Assembly (NCBI RefSeq): GCF_014653695.1
Contig: NZ_BNAR01000020.1
Location: forward strand, 1 to 64,000
From: Lentzea cavernae
Lineage (GTDB): Bacteria > Actinomycetota > Actinomycetes > Mycobacteriales > Pseudonocardiaceae
Direction of reading: 5' to 3'
DNA length: 64,000 nucleotides
Shown: positions 49,320 through 58,034 of the stretch, piece by piece
Layout: every line of letters begins with the position of its first letter
Numbering within the stretch: the first letter of the stretch is position 1
The notes under the pieces: model-generated
Database searches by the model: none
What the model saw: only the letters and a program-made list of their open reading frames with translations
What the model was told of the DNA's origin: nothing
Made by a program: the position numbers and the translations under genes

Positions 49320-50126
49320 TCAGGCCCCTGCGGCCTCCGCCAGCAGCTCCACCAGGTGGTGGTGCAGGCGTCGGTAGTCGACCGGGGTGATGGTCGACCA
49401 GGGTGGCTGGCCCTCCGTGGCGCGCCGCATCTGCAGGTAGCGGCCCTTCGGGGTGTCGTAGAAGGCGACCACGCGGTCCGGGCGGACTCGTTTGCCCCAC
49501 TTGTCGCGGGCCGCCGCTCCGAACTGGCCTCGGTTCGAGGCGTCTCGGATCATCTCGGCCAGGGTGTGGGCGTCGTCTGCTCGCAGGTGGCCCTGGAGGG
49601 CTGTTTCCAGTTCTTCCGGGGTGGTGGCTGTGGAGGCTGCGGCGTCCAGGTCTGCGGAGGGGAGGGTGATGGAGTGGCCCTCACCCGCCGGGGCGGTGGG
49701 GAGGGTCGTGAGGGCCTCGCGGGGGAGGCCGTCGGCCTCGGCCGGGCGCAGGAGGAGTTGGGTGCCGTCGAGGACGGCCAGGACGCCTGCCTGGCCCTTG
49801 CCGGCGGCCAGGACGCGGAGGCTGCGTTCGTTCAGCCACATGCGGGCGTCGAGTTCCTGCTGCGGGCGGTTGAGGACGTGCAGGAGGTCTTCCAGCATCG
49901 GGTCGAGGGAGCGGGGGCCGCCCAGGCCGCGCGCGCCCAGCTGGAGCCAGACGCGGTCCTCGATGGTGCGGCGTTCCTCCGCTGTCTTGCCCGGTGAGGG
50001 GACCTTGAGGACGAGCGGCATCGTCTCCAGGCCCAGGTGGTCCCAGAGGACGTCGAACTCCAGCGTGGAGATGACCACCGGGTCGCGCGTGTCACTCGGT
50101 CCGGTGTCCAAGCCGAACAGGGTCAT
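49320..50126 (-). CDS. EspG-family type VII secretion chaperone
   Basis: Cytosolic protein of 268 residues. STLEFDVLWDHLGLETMPLVLKVPSPGKTAEER near the start, DGTQLLLRPAEADGLPREAL in the middle and YLQMRR with a C-terminal helix match EspG chaperones of Pseudonocardiaceae. In mycobacteria EspG binds PE-PPE pairs and keeps them soluble for export. Here it is coupled to the PPE-like gene by a one-base overlap of stop and start. The core secretion machine (EccC and others) is not in the window. Confidence 0.85.
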   Translation of the reverse strand: MTLFGLDTGPSDTRDPVVISTLEFDVLWDHLGLETMPLVLKVPSPGKTAEERRTIEDRVWLQLGARGLGGPRSLDPMLEDLLHVLNRPQQELDARMWLNERSLRVLAAGKGQAGVLAVLDGTQLLLRPAEADGLPREALTTLPTAPAGEGHSITLPSADLDAAASTATTPEELETALQGHLRADDAHTLAEMIRDASNRGQFGAAARDKWGKRVRPDRVVAFYDTPKGRYLQMRRATEGQPPWSTITPVDYRRLHHHLVELLAEAAGA

Positions 50127-51340
50127 CAGTCGGTCGTGCTCTCCCCGATGACGGGCAGCGCGTAGCTGCCCACGCCGTAGATGTCGTCGCGCTCGCGGAG
50201 GTAGTCGGCGGCCTTGTGCTCCAAGTCCTCCTCTTCCTCGCCCTTGCGCGGGCCCATGCCGCCGAACGGGTCGAACGACTGCGGCATCGGCACGGCCCTG
50301 CGGTGGACCTGGTCGTTGTTGTTCGCGCCGACCGTGCCCATCGGGCCCATCGCGGTGCCGGAGCCGCCCATGACGCCGGCGGCGTGGCCCTGGTTCATGA
50401 CCGTGCCCATGGCCGCGGCGCTGGAGGCCGCGGTCGCGCCCTCCTCCATCTGCTTCGGGCCGGACTCGGAGCCCGAACCGGAACCCGAACGGCCGGAGGT
50501 GCGCTGGCCCGGCAGGCCGACGCCCGCGGTGCCCGTGCCCGTGCCGCCGGGGCCCGCGTTCGCCCCGGCCGAGGACGAGGAGTGCGAGCCCTTGGTGGTG
50601 GGGGACGTGCTGGTGCCGGCGTTCGAGGTGCTCGTCGTGGTGCCCGGCGCGGTGGCGCTGCCCCGCGGAGGCGTCACGGCGGTGCCGCCGCGCGTGCCCG
50701 ACGAGGTGCGGCCGGTCGTCACGCCGCCCGTCCTGCCGTGCGGGCCGACGCCCCAGACGCCTGCCGCGCCGATCTGCGCGCCGCCGCCGTGCACCGGGCC
50801 CGAGCCGCTGATCTGCAGCTGCGGGGGCTGGCTGAACTGGCCGAGAGTCGAGGTGTTCGCCGTCGTGGACGACGCGTAGGTGGACATGACCTCACGAGCG
50901 CGGCGCTCGGCCGCGTCCTGGGCCGCCTCCTGCTTCTCGTGGTCGGTCTGCCCGCCGAAGAGGTGCGTGATGCCGGTGACCAGCGCGCCCGGCTGCTCCG
51001 CCGTCACGGCGACCGGCGCGGGCATGTCCGCGCGGGCCTTCGAGACGTACCCGGCCTGCAGTTCGGCCGAGTAGCGCATGACGTCGGCGCCGGTGCGCGC
51101 GCTGTCGGCCCAGGCGGCGACGGGGTTCAGGCCGGCCTGCGCCAGGTCGGCGGCATTGCCCTGCCACTTCGCGCCCGAGAGCGTGATGCCCTTGTGCAGG
51201 TCGTCGTTGATGTCGCTCAACGCGGCCGACACGCCCTGCCAGCGCTCCATCGAGGCGAACGACGCGGAGGCGCCGGGACCCGAGTGGATGCGCTCGTACA
51301 GCTCCTTGTGGCTGTAGCCCTGCCAGCGGTGATCGACCAT
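50126..51340 (-). CDS. PPE-like type VII secretion substrate
   Basis: Protein of 404 residues without signal peptide. Residues 1-150 form a helical PPE-type domain beginning MVDHRWQGYSHKELYERI, with SGAKWQGNAADLAQAGL in the position of the W-x-G turn. Residues about 190-330 are a low-complexity Ser/Thr/Gly region. The C-terminal 60 residues are acidic with a conserved-looking AADYLRERDDIYGVGSYALP block. ATG at 51340 lies 2 nt after the PE-like stop; GTG at 51349 is an alternative. Gene order PE-PPE-EspG matches mycobacteria. Confidence 0.82.
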   Translation of the reverse strand: MVDHRWQGYSHKELYERIHSGPGASASFASMERWQGVSAALSDINDDLHKGITLSGAKWQGNAADLAQAGLNPVAAWADSARTGADVMRYSAELQAGYVSKARADMPAPVAVTAEQPGALVTGITHLFGGQTDHEKQEAAQDAAERRAREVMSTYASSTTANTSTLGQFSQPPQLQISGSGPVHGGGAQIGAAGVWGVGPHGRTGGVTTGRTSSGTRGGTAVTPPRGSATAPGTTTSTSNAGTSTSPTTKGSHSSSSAGANAGPGGTGTGTAGVGLPGQRTSGRSGSGSGSESGPKQMEEGATAASSAAAMGTVMNQGHAAGVMGGSGTAMGPMGTVGANNNDQVHRRAVPMPQSFDPFGGMGPRKGEEEEDLEHKAADYLRERDDIYGVGSYALPVIGESTTD

Positions 51341-51342
51341 CC

Positions 51343-51708
51343 TCAGCACCCGCTCTTGTTCATCATGCCGGTGTTGTCGCCCTCGACCACGTTGTACTGG
51401 CGCTCGATCTGGTTGAGGTTGTCCATCGCCGTCTTGAGCTGCCGCTGGTAATTCAGCAGGGCCTGCAGCGCCGAGTCACCGTCCGCGATCGAGCGGTCGT
51501 TGAACTTCTCCGCCGCCTCGGCGCTGACCGGGTCGCCGGCCCACGGGCGCACGCGGAACTCGGTGACCGCCATCTCGATCTGCTTGTCCAGCTTGATCAG
51601 CGCGGCTGAGAACGTGCTGCGCAGCGCTGGGATCGCCTCCGGCTCCACGTTCAGCTGGTGCGAGGCGGGTGGCGAGGCGTCTGCCCCGCTGCGTCCCCCT
51701 GGCGGCAT
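51343..51708 (-). CDS. PE-like type VII secretion partner
   Basis: Helical protein of 121 residues. A disordered start of about 18 residues is followed by two long helices joined near RPWAGDPVS, and a C-terminal QRQLKTAMDNLNQIERQYNVVEG helix. It has no signal peptide. Its position just before the PPE-like and EspG genes supports a PE-type partner that forms a four-helix bundle with the PPE-like protein. GGAGG lies 7 nt before the ATG. Confidence 0.75.
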   Translation of the reverse strand: MPPGGRSGADASPPASHQLNVEPEAIPALRSTFSAALIKLDKQIEMAVTEFRVRPWAGDPVSAEAAEKFNDRSIADGDSALQALLNYQRQLKTAMDNLNQIERQYNVVEGDNTGMMNKSGC

Positions 51709-51805
51709 CGCGAAACCTCCGGCGGTCGTACCTACAAGCGCTTCGACACTCTAACCACTGAAGGTGACGCTGTGGAGTGCGATCAGTGACATCCGCCCGT
51801 GTGGG

Positions 51806-52393
51806 TCAGCGAATTTGGAGCAAACTGGCCATCGCGGCCTCTGCCACCCGCTGGGCCCCGAGGCAAAGATGATCTTGTTGCACGGCAGTGGAATTGCCGC
51901 CGTCTCGGAACATCACGTCGAGGAACTGCCCATCGGCAACGTCTATTTCCACATTGCAGACGTCGTGCACGTCGGGTGTGCGGACAGTAATCGCCGTGAA
52001 ACCCTCGATCGTGGACACCGTGTAGTCGACCTGAGCGTTCTCCGAGAGCCACACCTCGGCGCCCGAGACGAGCACGAGTGCGATCCTCGCCACATTCCCG
52101 CTCGTGGTGCTCCGGATCGTGCACGCCTTGGCGCTGCCGAAGCTCGGGTCGACGTACGCGCTGGGCGGGTTGTCGAGGCTCAGCGACATGCGCTGCTCCT
52201 CGCTCAGCACAGCGCACGGGTCCAGCCCGTCGAGCGGCACCGCGCGGGGCCGCTGCGGGAAGTCGAGCTGGGACGTCGCCGTCGTGGGGGACGGCGGGGG
52301 CGGAGGAGGCGGGGTGGTCAGCGCGCTCTGCTCAGGAGCGGCCGTGCACCCGGCCAGCAGCGCCGCGACGATGAGGAGCCCCGTGGTCCGCAT
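51806..52393 (-). CDS. DUF3558 lipoprotein
   Basis: Protein of 195 residues. The lipobox LLAGC near residue 16 is followed by a proline run and then a DUF3558 domain (GLDPCAVLSEEQRMSLSL, later ACTIRST and DVCNVEIDVADGQFLDV, with paired cysteines). DUF3558 proteins of actinomycetes are surface lipoproteins of unknown role, often beside PE/PPE/EspG genes as here. The ATG has TACGGT 8 nt upstream and no ribosome site. It is 97 bp upstream of the PE-like gene. Confidence 0.85.
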   Translation of the reverse strand: MRTTGLLIVAALLAGCTAAPEQSALTTPPPPPPPSPTTATSQLDFPQRPRAVPLDGLDPCAVLSEEQRMSLSLDNPPSAYVDPSFGSAKACTIRSTTSGNVARIALVLVSGAEVWLSENAQVDYTVSTIEGFTAITVRTPDVHDVCNVEIDVADGQFLDVMFRDGGNSTAVQQDHLCLGAQRVAEAAMASLLQIR

Positions 52394-52399
52394 GGCCGG

Positions 52400-52966
52400 T
52401 CACCGTAGCCGCTCCGGGTGGGGGTCCGACGCCAGGCGTGACCACAGCAACTGGTCTTCTCGCTGATCATCGACGATCGCCTCCTCGCGAAGTCGACCCT
52501 CCAGGGTGAATCCGCACTTCTCGGCGACCCGCTGCGAGGCCGTGTTCGACACCGCGTGCCGGTAGGTGATCCGGTGCATCTCCATCGCGCCGTAGACCCA
52601 GCCGAGCACGGAGTTCAGCGCGGCGGGCAGCACGCCCTTGCCGCGGTGCGCGGGCAGGCTCCAGCACATGACCTCGGCGGACCGCAGGTGGTGGTCGACG
52701 TTGTGAATGATGATCCCGGCCATGACCTCAGCCGTGACGGCGTCGCACACCGCCCATGACCAGCGGTAGTCCTTCTCCCAGCCGTCGGTCATCAGCACGA
52801 TCAGCAGCTCCGCGGACGGCGCGCCCTCGGCGGTCAGCCGGCTCATGTACCGCTTGGTCTCCGCGTCCGCGAAGGACTCGGCCAGCGCCGGCACGTCGTC
52901 GATGCGGTCGTCTCTGCGGAAGGCGCGCAGGTAGTACTCGCCCGCGTTGATCTCAACTGGCTCCAC
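52400..52966 (-). CDS. GNAT acetyltransferase, RimJ/RimL type
   Basis: Protein of 188 residues. EYYLRAFRRDD at the start, MCWSLPAHRGKGVLPAALNSVLGW with the acetyl-CoA loop HRGKG, and SQRVAEKCGFTLEGRLREEAI near the end are typical of N-terminal acetyltransferases acting on ribosomal or other proteins. The specific substrate cannot be told. The GTG start has TAACCT 7 nt upstream and no ribosome site. It ends 6 bp before the DUF3558 start. Confidence 0.9.
   Translation of the reverse strand: MEPVEINAGEYYLRAFRRDDRIDDVPALAESFADAETKRYMSRLTAEGAPSAELLIVLMTDGWEKDYRWSWAVCDAVTAEVMAGIIIHNVDHHLRSAEVMCWSLPAHRGKGVLPAALNSVLGWVYGAMEMHRITYRHAVSNTASQRVAEKCGFTLEGRLREEAIVDDQREDQLLWSRLASDPHPERLR
52402..52407 (-). 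promoter_or_regulatory. Probable -10 of leaderless DUF3558 gene
   Basis: TACGGT on the minus strand, 8 nt before the ATG at 52393, inside the end of the GNAT gene. Confidence 0.4.
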
Positions 52967-52973
52967 GGCCAGC

Positions 52974-52979
52974 AGGTTA
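52974..52979 (-). promoter_or_regulatory. Probable -10 of leaderless GNAT gene
   Basis: TAACCT on the minus strand, 7 nt before the GTG at 52966. It overlaps the HAD gene stop. Confidence 0.45.
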
Positions 52980-53606
52980 ATCCGCGGTGAAACCGTCGTG
53001 CTCCTCCGCCAGCTCGTCGAGCGCCGCCCGGTGCGCGGACGCCGGAAGACCGTCCGGCGCCGTCGTCAGCTCGACGACCCAGTCCACGTCCTCGGCGTCG
53101 TCCTCGCCCGCCAGCATGTCCCGGTGCACGGCGCACGGGCCCCACCCGGCCTCCAGCAGCTCCGCGGCCAGTTCCTCGGCCTCGTCGCGGTCCGGCAGGA
53201 CCAGCAGGACGGTCGGCGGGATCAGCTCGCGCACGGCCAGCGCCGTCCGCAACGCCGCCGTGTCCGGCACGTGCACGCCGTCCAGCCCGGCCGCGGTCGC
53301 CGCCTCCGCGTTCTCCGCGGTGTCGTCGCAGAAGACCCCGCTGGAGTACCCGAGCTCGTCCAGCACCCGCCGGTAGACCGCGGGATCAGGCTTGGCGAGA
53401 CCGAGCCGCGCCGAGTTGAAGACCGCGTCGAACTCGCCGTCGAGCGTCGCCTCCACCCGGGTGGTCGTGTCGGACAGCAGCGCCACGAAGCACTGCCGCC
53501 GCGCCGCGCGGACCAACGCCAGAGCCTCGGGACTCACCAGACCACCGGGCGCCACGCCGTCGAGGTCCAGCAGCAGCAACGGTTTCAGCGCCGGCGTCCG
53601 TTCCAC
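52977..53606 (-). CDS. HAD-family hydrolase with extra C-terminal domain
   Basis: Protein of 209 residues. Motif I LLLDLDGVA with the nucleophile Asp, motif II LLSDTTT, motif III KPDPAVYRR and motif IV FCDDTAEN are all present in the first 105 residues, with almost no cap. The last 90 residues, starting near TVLLVLPDRDEAEELAAELLEAGWG, form a separate alpha/beta domain I do not recognise. Likely a small-molecule phosphatase. GTG at 53606 overlaps the upstream DUF1707 gene by 22 bp; GTG at 53615 is an alternative. Confidence 0.8.
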   Translation of the reverse strand: MERTPALKPLLLLDLDGVAPGGLVSPEALALVRAARRQCFVALLSDTTTRVEATLDGEFDAVFNSARLGLAKPDPAVYRRVLDELGYSSGVFCDDTAENAEAATAAGLDGVHVPDTAALRTALAVRELIPPTVLLVLPDRDEAEELAAELLEAGWGPCAVHRDMLAGEDDAEDVDWVVELTTAPDGLPASAHRAALDELAEEHDGFTAD

Positions 53607-53971
53607 TGGCCCCACAGGATCGCCACGGCCGGCACCAGCAGGAAGATCAGCGGGTTCTTCACCAGGGCGAAGAACAGGATCACCGTGGCGATGCCCACCA
53701 CGGGGATGACGGCGCCCTCCCAGCGGCGTGCGGGCGCCTTGGGGGGCTCGTTGAACATCGGCACGGGCGCGACGAACTGCGGCCGCGGGTCCGGGAGGTC
53801 GTAGAACAACGCCATCAGCTCACCGCGCGTCTTCGCGGTGGTGATCTTCGCGGACCGCTCGCCGTACTCCTCGACGTCGATGCGGCCCGCGCTCATGTGC
53901 TCGCCGAGCACCTGCAACGCCTGCTGACGCTCGGTGTCACCGATGCGGATGTCCCTGCTCGGGTCGCTCAC
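53585..53971 (-). CDS. DUF1707 membrane protein
   Basis: Protein of 128 residues. The DUF1707 domain is in residues 8-55 (IGDTERQQALQVLGEHMSAGRIDVEE). Two hydrophobic segments follow near the C-terminus (GAVIPVVGIATVILFFALV and PLIFLLVPAVAILWG). It is the second DUF1707 protein in the window; the first carries a LiaF-like region instead. The GTG start has TACGAT 7 nt upstream and no ribosome site. Confidence 0.85.
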   Translation of the reverse strand: MSDPSRDIRIGDTERQQALQVLGEHMSAGRIDVEEYGERSAKITTAKTRGELMALFYDLPDPRPQFVAPVPMFNEPPKAPARRWEGAVIPVVGIATVILFFALVKNPLIFLLVPAVAILWGQWNGRRR

Positions 53972-53978
53972 GAACCCA

Positions 53979-53984
53979 ATCGTA
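53979..53984 (-). promoter_or_regulatory. Probable -10 of leaderless DUF1707 membrane protein gene
   Basis: TACGAT on the minus strand, 7 nt before the GTG at 53971. Confidence 0.5.
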
Positions 53985-54002
53985 GGTGAGCGACCCGCGT
54001 GG

Positions 54003-55769
54003 TCAGTCCTTCAGCTCGCAGATCACGGTTCCCTGCGTGATCGGGTCACCGGGCGCCGCAGCCAGCCCCGTCACCGTGCCGGCCTTGTGCGCCGTCACCG
54101 GGTTCTCCATCTTCATCGCTTCCAGCACCACGATCAGGTCGCCCGCCTCGACGGTCTGCCCGTCCTCGACGGCCACCTTCACGATCGTGCCCTGCATCGG
54201 CGCCGCCACCGCGTCCCCGGACACGGCCGCGGAGCCGCCCCCGGCACGCTTCGCCTTCGGCTTCTTCACAGCGGCGGCAGGCCGCCCGCCACCAACAGCG
54301 AGATCACCCGGCAGCGACACCTCGAGCCGGCGCCCGCCGACCTCGACCACCACGGTCTGGCGCGGCGTCTCGTCGGCGGCGGCCTCACCCGAGCCGGCGA
54401 ACGGCTCGATCTGGTTGTCGAACTCCGTCTCGATCCAGCGCGTGTGCACGGTGAAGCCCTCGGGCTTCTCGGCGGTGAACGCCGCGTCCCGCACGATCAC
54501 GCGGTGGAACGGCAGCACGGTCGCCATGCCCTCGACGACCATCTCGTCCAGGGCGCGGCGGGAGCGGGCCAGGGCCTCGTCGCGGGTCTCGCCGGTGACG
54601 ATCAGCTTGGCCAGCAGCGAGTCGAACTGGCCGCCGATCACCGAGCCGCTCTCAACGCCCGCGTCCACGCGCACGCCGGGGCCGGACGGCGCCACGAAGG
54701 TGGTCACGGTGCCCGGCGCGGGCAGGAAGCCGCGACCGGCGTCCTCGCCGTTGATCCGGAACTCGATCGAGTGCGCGCGGGGCGTCGGGTCCTCGGTGAA
54801 CCGCAGTTTCTCGCCCGCGGCGATGCGGAACTGCTCGCGCACCAGGTCGAGGCCCGTCGTCTCCTCCGACACCGGGTGTTCGACCTGCAGGCGCGTGTTG
54901 ACCTCCAGGAACGAGATCGACCCCTCGAGACCGACGAGGTACTCGACGGTGCCGGCGCCGTGGTAGCCCGCTTCGAGGCAGATCGCCTTCGCGGACGAGT
55001 GGATCGTGGCGCGCTGCTCGTCGGTCAGGAACGGCGCGGGCGCCTCCTCGACGAGCTTCTGGTGGCGGCGCTGCAACGAGCAGTCCCGTGTGCCGACGAC
55101 GATCACGTTGCCGTGGGTGTCGGCCAGCACCTGCGCCTCGACGTGGCGCGGCTTGTCAAGGTAGCGCTCGACGAAGCACTCGCCGCGGCCGAACGCCGTG
55201 ACGGCCTCGCGGACCGCCGAGTCGAACAGTTCGGGAATCTCCTCCAACGTGCGCGCGACCTTCAGGCCACGACCGCCACCGCCGAACGCCGCCTTGATCG
55301 CGACGGGCAGCCCGTGCTCGGAGGCGAACGCGATGATCTCGTCCGGTCCGTTGACCGGGTCCTTGGTGCCGGGCACCAGCGGTGCGCCCGCGCGCATCGC
55401 GATGTGCCGCGCCGTCACCTTGTCACCGAGGTCGCGGATCGCCTGCGGCGTCGGGCCGATCCACACCAGACCGGCGTCGATCACCGCCTGCGCGAACTCG
55501 GCGTTCTCGGACAGGAAGCCGTAACCGGGGTGCACGGAGTCGGCACCGGACTGCGCGGCGGCGGCCAGCAGCTTCTCCGCCGACAGGTAGCTCTCGCCGG
55601 GGGTGCTGCCACCGAGCGCGAACGCCTCGTCGGCCAGCCGCACGAACGGCGCGTCCCTGTCGGGATCGGCGTAGACGGCGACGCTCGTCAGTCCGGCGTC
55701 ACGGCAGGCGCGGATGACCCGGACGGCGATCTCACCGCGGTTCGCGATGAGCACCTTGCGCAGCGACAC
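54003..55769 (-). CDS. accA3: Acyl-CoA carboxylase alpha subunit (biotin carboxylase plus BCCP)
   Basis: Protein of 588 residues. The biotin carboxylase part (1-450) has KVLIANRGEIAVRVIRA, the ATP-grasp loop KAAFGGGGRGLKVA and EVNTRLQVEHPVSEETTGLDLV. The biotin carrier part (last 75 residues) has the biotinyl lysine in EAMKMENPV. It supplies carboxybiotin to the AccD/AccE carboxyltransferase encoded at 60467-62343, giving malonyl-CoA or methylmalonyl-CoA. It needs BirA, also in the window. AGGAGG precedes the GTG by 9 nt. It matches Rv3285 by context. Confidence 0.95.
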   Translation of the reverse strand: MSLRKVLIANRGEIAVRVIRACRDAGLTSVAVYADPDRDAPFVRLADEAFALGGSTPGESYLSAEKLLAAAAQSGADSVHPGYGFLSENAEFAQAVIDAGLVWIGPTPQAIRDLGDKVTARHIAMRAGAPLVPGTKDPVNGPDEIIAFASEHGLPVAIKAAFGGGGRGLKVARTLEEIPELFDSAVREAVTAFGRGECFVERYLDKPRHVEAQVLADTHGNVIVVGTRDCSLQRRHQKLVEEAPAPFLTDEQRATIHSSAKAICLEAGYHGAGTVEYLVGLEGSISFLEVNTRLQVEHPVSEETTGLDLVREQFRIAAGEKLRFTEDPTPRAHSIEFRINGEDAGRGFLPAPGTVTTFVAPSGPGVRVDAGVESGSVIGGQFDSLLAKLIVTGETRDEALARSRRALDEMVVEGMATVLPFHRVIVRDAAFTAEKPEGFTVHTRWIETEFDNQIEPFAGSGEAAADETPRQTVVVEVGGRRLEVSLPGDLAVGGGRPAAAVKKPKAKRAGGGSAAVSGDAVAAPMQGTIVKVAVEDGQTVEAGDLIVVLEAMKMENPVTAHKAGTVTGLAAAPGDPITQGTVICELKD

Positions 55770-55921
55770 GGCGTCGTACCTCCTGCTGGACCGGTAATTA
55801 CGGCTCTGGCTGGTGCCGCAGTCTACGGAAAAGGCCGAACTCCGAGAGGGAGAGACGCCTCACTCCACCTCACATCGTGAACGCGTCGAGCACAATCTGC
55901 GATGTGGGTGGAACCAGGTCA

Positions 55922-56560
55922 ATGCAGGTGGTCGCCGTCGTCGCCGCCGTGGTCGTAGTCGCGGGTCTGGTGTTCGCCTATTTCCAGAGGCCGGACGGCA
56001 CCGATTCAGGTCAATACGGAACCGACGCCGGAATGCGCTGCGGTACGACCGTCTGCCAGGTCGTGATCGGCAAGTCGGTCGGCAGGGACCTCGTCGAGCT
56101 GCTCGCGGGAACGGGCGGCGGGCGCATCAGGGTGACCGGCGAGTCGGGGCCGTTCATCTTCGAGATGACCATCGCCGAGTCCGGCGCGGCGGTGACCGAC
56201 AAGTCGCTGCTGTGCGCGGAGGCACCGGTCAGCGTGTGCCTGGTGCGCGGGGACCAGGGCGGCAAGGTGCTCGGCGAGGTGCTCGTCCGCAAGGACGGCA
56301 CGTGGTCGCGCGCGCAGGCCGCCTACCTGTCCAGCGCCGGGTACCTCGGGCTGCACGACGTCAACGAGGACGGCACGGCGGACATCGTCTCGGCCCAGCG
56401 CGCCTGCGACGGCCAGTGCAACGACTCGTTCGTGCAGGTGTTCTCGGCGCTCGGCGCGAACATCGGTTGTACGACACCGGCACCGGCGCGGGAGCAGCTC
56501 GCAGGCTGGCCCGCACCGGTGCCGAAGTTGTCGCAGTTGCGCCCGTGCGCTGATGCCTAG
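55922..56560 (+). CDS. Membrane-anchored extracytoplasmic protein, unknown
   Basis: Protein of 212 residues. One N-terminal membrane helix (VVAVVAAVVVVAGLVFAYF) anchors a soluble domain with cysteines in MRCGTTVCQVV, LLCAEAPVSVC and RACDGQCNDSF, suggesting disulfides outside the cell. A LHDVNEDGTADIV segment looks like a calcium-binding FG-GAP or EF-like loop. No family assigned. ATG at 55922 places the helix at the start; GTG at 55877 adds 15 residues. It overlaps the symporter gene tail-to-tail by 4 bp. Confidence 0.7.
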   Translation: MQVVAVVAAVVVVAGLVFAYFQRPDGTDSGQYGTDAGMRCGTTVCQVVIGKSVGRDLVELLAGTGGGRIRVTGESGPFIFEMTIAESGAAVTDKSLLCAEAPVSVCLVRGDQGGKVLGEVLVRKDGTWSRAQAAYLSSAGYLGLHDVNEDGTADIVSAQRACDGQCNDSFVQVFSALGANIGCTTPAPAREQLAGWPAPVPKLSQLRPCADA

Positions 56561-57849
56561 GCGGTGACGAGTTCCTTGTTGTCGTCGGCCTGGGCGGCGG
56601 GCTCCTCGACCAGTCCCTCGCTGCGGGCGACCAGCACTGGCACGGTGATCTGGCCGGCCACGTTGGTCGCGGTGCGCATCATGTCGAGGATCGGGTCGAT
56701 CGCGTAGACCACGGCCACACCGGTCGCGATCACGGCCGGCGGCAGGCCGACGACGCTCAGGGTCAGCGTGAGCATCGTGTACCAGCCGGTCGTGCCGGCC
56801 GTGGCCAGCGCGCCGAACACGGCGACGGCCACGATGCCGACGTACTGCCACACCGAGAGCTGGATGCCGAACAGGTTCGCGATGAAGATCGTCGCGACGG
56901 CCGGGTAGACCGCGGCGCACCCGTCCATCTTGGTCGTCGTGCCCAGCGGCACGGCGAAGTTCGCGTACTCCTGCGGGACGCCGAGGTCGGTGGCGGCCTT
57001 GCGGGACAAGGGGAGCGTGGCGCCCGACGAGCGCGAGACGAACGCGAACTGCAGCGCCGTGCCCGCCTTGCGGAAGAACTCGACCGGCGAGGTCTTGCCG
57101 ACGAACTTGAGCAGCACCGGGTAGACGACGAACAGCACGAGCGCGGAGCCGAGGTACACGGCGAGGATCAACGAGAACAGCGGCTTCACGAACGAGTTGC
57201 CGTAGGAGGCGACGGCGTTGCCGATGAGGCCGAAGATGCCGATCGGGGCCAGCAGGATGATCCAGCCGACGACCTTCTGGATGATCTCGAAGAACGACTT
57301 CACCAGGTTCGTGAACGGCGCGGCCTTGTCGCCGAGCGCGTAGGCCGCGAAGCCGACCAGCACCGCGATGAACACGACCTGCAGCACGTCGCCCTCGGTG
57401 AACGAGCTGAAGATGTTGGTGGGCACCAGGTTGTCGAGCAGCGCCTGCCACGAGCCGGACGCGCGCTTGGCGAGCTTGTCGACGGCACCGGCGGCGGGTT
57501 CGATCTGCACGCCCTGGCCGAGCCGCAGGATCGAGGCGACCGCGATGCCGATCAGCACCGCGATGAACGACGTGATGGCGAACCACAGGAACGTCTTGCC
57601 GCCCAGGCGTGCCGCGGTGCGGCCGCCGCCGAGGTTCCGCAGCGACGCGATGCCGACGACGATCGCGGTGAACACCAGCGGGATGACGGTCAGCTGCAGC
57701 AGCGCCGTGAACGTGGAGCCGATCTTGGCGAGAACGGGCGCGAGCCACGTGCCCTTGCCGAGCCAGCCGGCGAGCGCGCCAAGGACGAGCGCGCCGAGAA
57801 CTGTGAATCCGAAGACCTTGGGCTTGCGATATGTCTGGACGAACGACAT
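56557..57849 (-). CDS. Dicarboxylate/amino acid:cation symporter, DctA/GltP family
   Basis: Transporter of 430 residues with about eight membrane helices and two re-entrant hairpins. The signature SRSSGATLPLSRKAATDLGVP and the sodium/proton-site segment PLGTTTKMDGCAAVYPAV are present, followed by ATAGTTGWYTML-type and IDPILDMMRTATNVAGQ motifs. It imports C4-dicarboxylates or glutamate/aspartate. ATG at 57849 has AGGAG 8 nt upstream. The leader region has a hairpin (57888-57909). The C-terminal tail is acidic. Confidence 0.93.
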   Translation of the reverse strand: MSFVQTYRKPKVFGFTVLGALVLGALAGWLGKGTWLAPVLAKIGSTFTALLQLTVIPLVFTAIVVGIASLRNLGGGRTAARLGGKTFLWFAITSFIAVLIGIAVASILRLGQGVQIEPAAGAVDKLAKRASGSWQALLDNLVPTNIFSSFTEGDVLQVVFIAVLVGFAAYALGDKAAPFTNLVKSFFEIIQKVVGWIILLAPIGIFGLIGNAVASYGNSFVKPLFSLILAVYLGSALVLFVVYPVLLKFVGKTSPVEFFRKAGTALQFAFVSRSSGATLPLSRKAATDLGVPQEYANFAVPLGTTTKMDGCAAVYPAVATIFIANLFGIQLSVWQYVGIVAVAVFGALATAGTTGWYTMLTLTLSVVGLPPAVIATGVAVVYAIDPILDMMRTATNVAGQITVPVLVARSEGLVEEPAAQADDNKELVTA

Positions 57850-57887
57850 CGGAGCATCTCCTGGGCAGGGATGAGCTGAGTGAGGGG

Positions 57888-57909
57888 TGTCGGGAGCGTT
57901 TAGCTCCGA
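57888..57909 (-). other. Hairpin in the symporter leader region
   Basis: GTCGGGAGC pairs with GCTCCGAC apart from one bulged G, around a 5-nt loop, 39 bp before the symporter ATG. Possibly attenuation or a leftover terminator. Confidence 0.35.
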
Positions 57910-57976
57910 CAACCCGTGCTCGCCCGGCGTGCCAGGTCGATGTTCCTTCGACGCGTCAGGTACTCGTTCACCGCTA

Positions 57977-58000
57977 GCCCCCAACGCCGGCGTTGAGGGC
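57977..58000 (-). terminator. Terminator-like hairpin after maf
   Basis: The perfect palindrome CAACGCCGGCGTTG (57982-57995) is extended by GCCC/GGGC with one mismatch. It lies 35 bp after the maf stop on the minus strand. Confidence 0.5.
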
Positions 58001-58034
58001 AGTCTTCCCCGATCAGGTGAACTGTGACCAGCGT

